Shown here: positions 62,010-64,000 of the stretch, one piece after another | Layout of the letters: the number at the start of each line of letters is the position of its first letter | Numbering within the stretch: position 1 is the stretch's first letter | Source: Bacillus crepusculi | Lineage (GTDB): Bacteria; Bacillota; Bacilli; Bacillales; Bacillaceae | Reading direction: 5' to 3' | Assembly (NCBI RefSeq): GCF_014764715.1 | Contig: NZ_JACXXE010000009.1 | Location: 34,243 to 98,242, forward strand | DNA length: 64,000 nt | The notes under the pieces: generated by a model | The model's input: the letters and a program-made list of their open reading frames with translations, nothing else | The model's database searches: none | Told to the model about the DNA's origin: nothing | Made by a program: the position numbers and the translations under genes

Positions 62010-63222
62010 AACAACGCAAACCATTTGGAAATCTCGATTAGAGGAACATGTGCAAGACACAAGAAAATATTTAAAATACATGTTCAATGATCATCTTGTT
62101 ATTGTACTTATTTTTTTCCTTGCAGGAGGAGCGAGCTGGTACAGTAATTGGCTTAAACATATTCCGCCTCACTTCCCATCATACTGGGTCATGGCAGTTG
62201 TTTTCTCATTGGTGTTGACAAGCTCTTACGTACGTACGTTGATCAAAGAGGCAGATCTCGTGTTTTTGCTTCCTTTGGAAGGGAAGATGGAGCCTTATTT
62301 AAAAAACGCCTTTAACTTTAGCTTCCTTTCGCAGCTGTTTCCTTTGATTGCCGTATCGATTATTGCACTACCCCTTTATTCGGCTGTGTCTTCAGGAGAC
62401 CTTATTCTTTATGTGTTGATTTTGGCGCAAATGATTTTGGTCAAGGGCCTGAATACAGCGATTCAGTGGAGAATCACTTATTTTCAAGGAAAACACGTCA
62501 GATGGCTTGATGCAGTGTGTCGTTTTTTATTGAATATGTTTCTAATGTATACCGTTTTACAGGCAGCCTATGCGATTGCGATTGTTTTTTATCTTTTATA
62601 TGCCGTTTATCTCATTTACTTAACAAATGCAGTGAAAAAACAACCTTTTCAATGGGAATTGCATATTTCAGATGAATTAAAACGGAAACAGCGCTTTTAT
62701 CGTTTGGCGAACTTATTTACAGATGTTCCTCATTTAAAGAAACAGGTGAAAAGAAGAGCGTACATGGACTGGATCTTGCAGTTTGTTCCTTATGAGCAGC
62801 GTAAAACTTTTTCTTACATGTATGTAAGGGCGTTTTTACGTTCCAATGACTATTTTGGTCTTGTGTTTAGATTAACGGTCGTGTTTGTGCTGATTATTTT
62901 GTATACAGGTGCAGCAGGATGGGTGGGCGCGTTACTTGTTTTGTTCACCGTATTTATTACAGGTGTACAGCTTGTCCCGTTAACGAAGCACTTTGCCCAT
63001 CTTTCGTTACAGGCACTTTATCCGGTTGCTCAGCAAGAAAAGGATCGAAGCTTCTTTGTTCTCGTCCGTAATGTACTCATCATCCAATCGATTTTGCTGA
63101 GCTGTGCGGCATTCAGAGCAGGAGGATGGCAGGGAAGTGGACTTGCCCTTCTCATTTCCTTGGCATTTGTGCTTGTCCTCTTCAAGCCTTACGTCCATAG
63201 TCGATTAAAAAAGATGAGATAA
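62002..63222 (+). CDS. ecsB: ABC transporter membrane protein EcsB
   Basis: 406 residues with about six to eight hydrophobic segments and no soluble domain (FLAGGASWYSNWLKHIPPHF near the start). It is the permease partner of EcsA; the transported substrate is not established. It is translated with ecsA through the 8-base overlap. Confidence 0.93.
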   Translation: MSKTTQTIWKSRLEEHVQDTRKYLKYMFNDHLVIVLIFFLAGGASWYSNWLKHIPPHFPSYWVMAVVFSLVLTSSYVRTLIKEADLVFLLPLEGKMEPYLKNAFNFSFLSQLFPLIAVSIIALPLYSAVSSGDLILYVLILAQMILVKGLNTAIQWRITYFQGKHVRWLDAVCRFLLNMFLMYTVLQAAYAIAIVFYLLYAVYLIYLTNAVKKQPFQWELHISDELKRKQRFYRLANLFTDVPHLKKQVKRRAYMDWILQFVPYEQRKTFSYMYVRAFLRSNDYFGLVFRLTVVFVLIILYTGAAGWVGALLVLFTVFITGVQLVPLTKHFAHLSLQALYPVAQQEKDRSFFVLVRNVLIIQSILLSCAAFRAGGWQGSGLALLISLAFVLVLFKPYVHSRLKKMR

Positions 63223-63275
63223 GTGGAGATATGTTCTATGCAGCGAGCGTATGATGACATCAAGGAGGGAACCGG

Positions 63276-63983
63276 ATGAATGCAGCTGAGCGGGAATTGT
63301 ATGAAGAAGCCATTCTTTTTCAAACACGTTTTTTGAGAAAGCCTTCAAAGCTCGAACGGTTTTCAAAAGGAGTTCAGCAGCAGGTGAACCGCCGAATTCC
63401 TGCTCGATTTCATCAAGTCATCACAAGTGCGGTCAAGTCAATGGTCGAATCCACCGTATCGGGGACGCACTTCACTTCATTTTCAGTCATCGATGAACAA
63501 TTAACGATCGTCGAACGAAATGAGCTGGCAAAGGAGAAAGTGAAGTATTATCAAAAGGCAGCGGCGCTAGAAGGGATTGGAACAGGTGCAGGTGGTTTAT
63601 TCCTTGGAATGGCAGACTTTCCGCTGCTGCTTAGCATTAAGATGAAATGTCTTTATGAACTGGCTTGTATTTATGGCTTTGATTTGTCTCAAAAAGAGGA
63701 ACGGCTCTTTTTGCTCTGTATCTTTCAACTTGCCTTTTCCAGCAGTGCACATCGTCAAAAGATGATGAAGGTCATCGATCATTGGGAAAGTAGCCGGGAG
63801 GAAATGGATTGGTACAGCTTTCAGCAGGAGTATCGAGATTACATTGACCTTGTGAAGCTGTTTCAATTAATGCCGGTCGTCGGTGCGGCTGTTGGCGGGG
63901 TGGCGAATCATCAGCTGACAGGACAGCTCGGAGATGTTGCACGCCATGTGTTTCACTTGCGCGTGTTGAAAGAATTGACATAG
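63276..63983 (+). CDS. ecsC: EcsC-family protein
   Basis: 235 residues of the EcsC family with the hydrophobic segment YKKAAALEGIGTGAGG-like region at about 95-115 and a second at about 205-225 (FQLMPVVGAAVGGVANHQLT). Function unknown; in B. subtilis it is the third ecs gene and not needed for the Ecs secretion phenotype. The ribosome site is AAGGAGG. Complete within the window. Confidence 0.92.
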   Translation: MNAAERELYEEAILFQTRFLRKPSKLERFSKGVQQQVNRRIPARFHQVITSAVKSMVESTVSGTHFTSFSVIDEQLTIVERNELAKEKVKYYQKAAALEGIGTGAGGLFLGMADFPLLLSIKMKCLYELACIYGFDLSQKEERLFLLCIFQLAFSSSAHRQKMMKVIDHWESSREEMDWYSFQQEYRDYIDLVKLFQLMPVVGAAVGGVANHQLTGQLGDVARHVFHLRVLKELT

Positions 63984-64000
63984 AAAAGCCGCTGGCGGGC

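Noticed and set aside
1..64000. CRISPR array, rRNA operon, canonical tRNA genes, transposase or integrase genes
   Set aside because: No regularly spaced repeats, rRNA sequence, normal tRNA or recombinase ORF was seen; the only tRNA-like sequence is the shortened cloverleaf at 34032-34095.

Overview
This window is chromosomal DNA of a low-GC, endospore-forming Firmicute of the genus Bacillus, most likely the B. pumilus / safensis / altitudinis group. The evidence is the gene order. From spoVR to ecsC it follows the B. subtilis 168 block spoVR-phoA-lytE-yhdG ... yhdZ-yheN ... yheA-yhaX-hemZ ... prsA-hpr-trpP-serC-hit-ecsABC almost gene for gene. It also carries spore genes (sspB, sscA-like, spoVR, yheC/yheD), ECF sigma M, Hpr/ScoC and GC-poor intergenic DNA. 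Family and gene names come from remembered sequence and synteny; no database search was run.

Layout. 1-1035 is the 3' part of flavohemoglobin hmp. 1112-2527 is spoVR. 2588-10204 is a complete glucarate/galactarate catabolic cluster (kdgD-gucD-gudP-gudD, then gudR-garD) on the minus strand, which B. subtilis carries elsewhere. 10384-12926 is phoA and lytE, divergent. 12937-13154 is a composite palindromic repeat. 13572-14972 is the amino-acid permease bcaP. 15051-16871 is sigM-yhdL-yhdK. 17258-25832 is the yhdO-yhdZ region: plsC, two CNNM Mg2+ exporter paralogues, a MerR regulator, a putative SOS-controlled regulator, two fluoride channels, a phosphodiesterase, an MscS channel and a sirtuin. 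25875-33996 holds yheN, dat, nhaX, bmrCD with a leader/attenuator, yheG, yheF and sspB. 34228-36349 is a relocated msmX plus a PucR-type regulator. 36370-40978 is yheE-yheA. 41426-48584 holds yhaX, hemZ, an orphan siderophore-type N-hydroxylase, the khtSTU K+/H+ antiporter and yhaR. 48757-54132 is the yhaO-yhaN-yhaM-yhaL nuclease group. 54188-63983 is prsA, sscA-like genes, yhaJ, yhaI, hpr, yhaH, trpP, serC, hit and ecsABC.

Compared with the B. subtilis order as I remember it, citR/citA, yhdF, yhdH-yhdJ, yhdN, yhdR, yhdS, nhaC, yhaZ/yhaY and yhaP/yhaQ are absent. The gud cluster, msmX plus its regulator, the hydroxylase and a phage-type regulator are present in their place.

The least ordinary observations are regulatory. 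(1) Both CNNM genes have a full Shine-Dalgarno separated from the start codon by a 10-bp hairpin, so correct spacing exists only if the RNA folds. (2) A 64-nt cloverleaf resembling tRNA-Gln(UUG), with an encoded CCA end, lies in the predicted 5' leader of sspB. (3) A small ArpU/sigma-like regulator is preceded by two LexA boxes flanking its -10 element. (4) There is a possible CcpA-controlled untranslated transcript between yheA and yhaX. (5) There is a bmrB-like leader with two terminators before bmrCD. (6) A composite repeat with terminal inverted repeats splits the lytE terminator.
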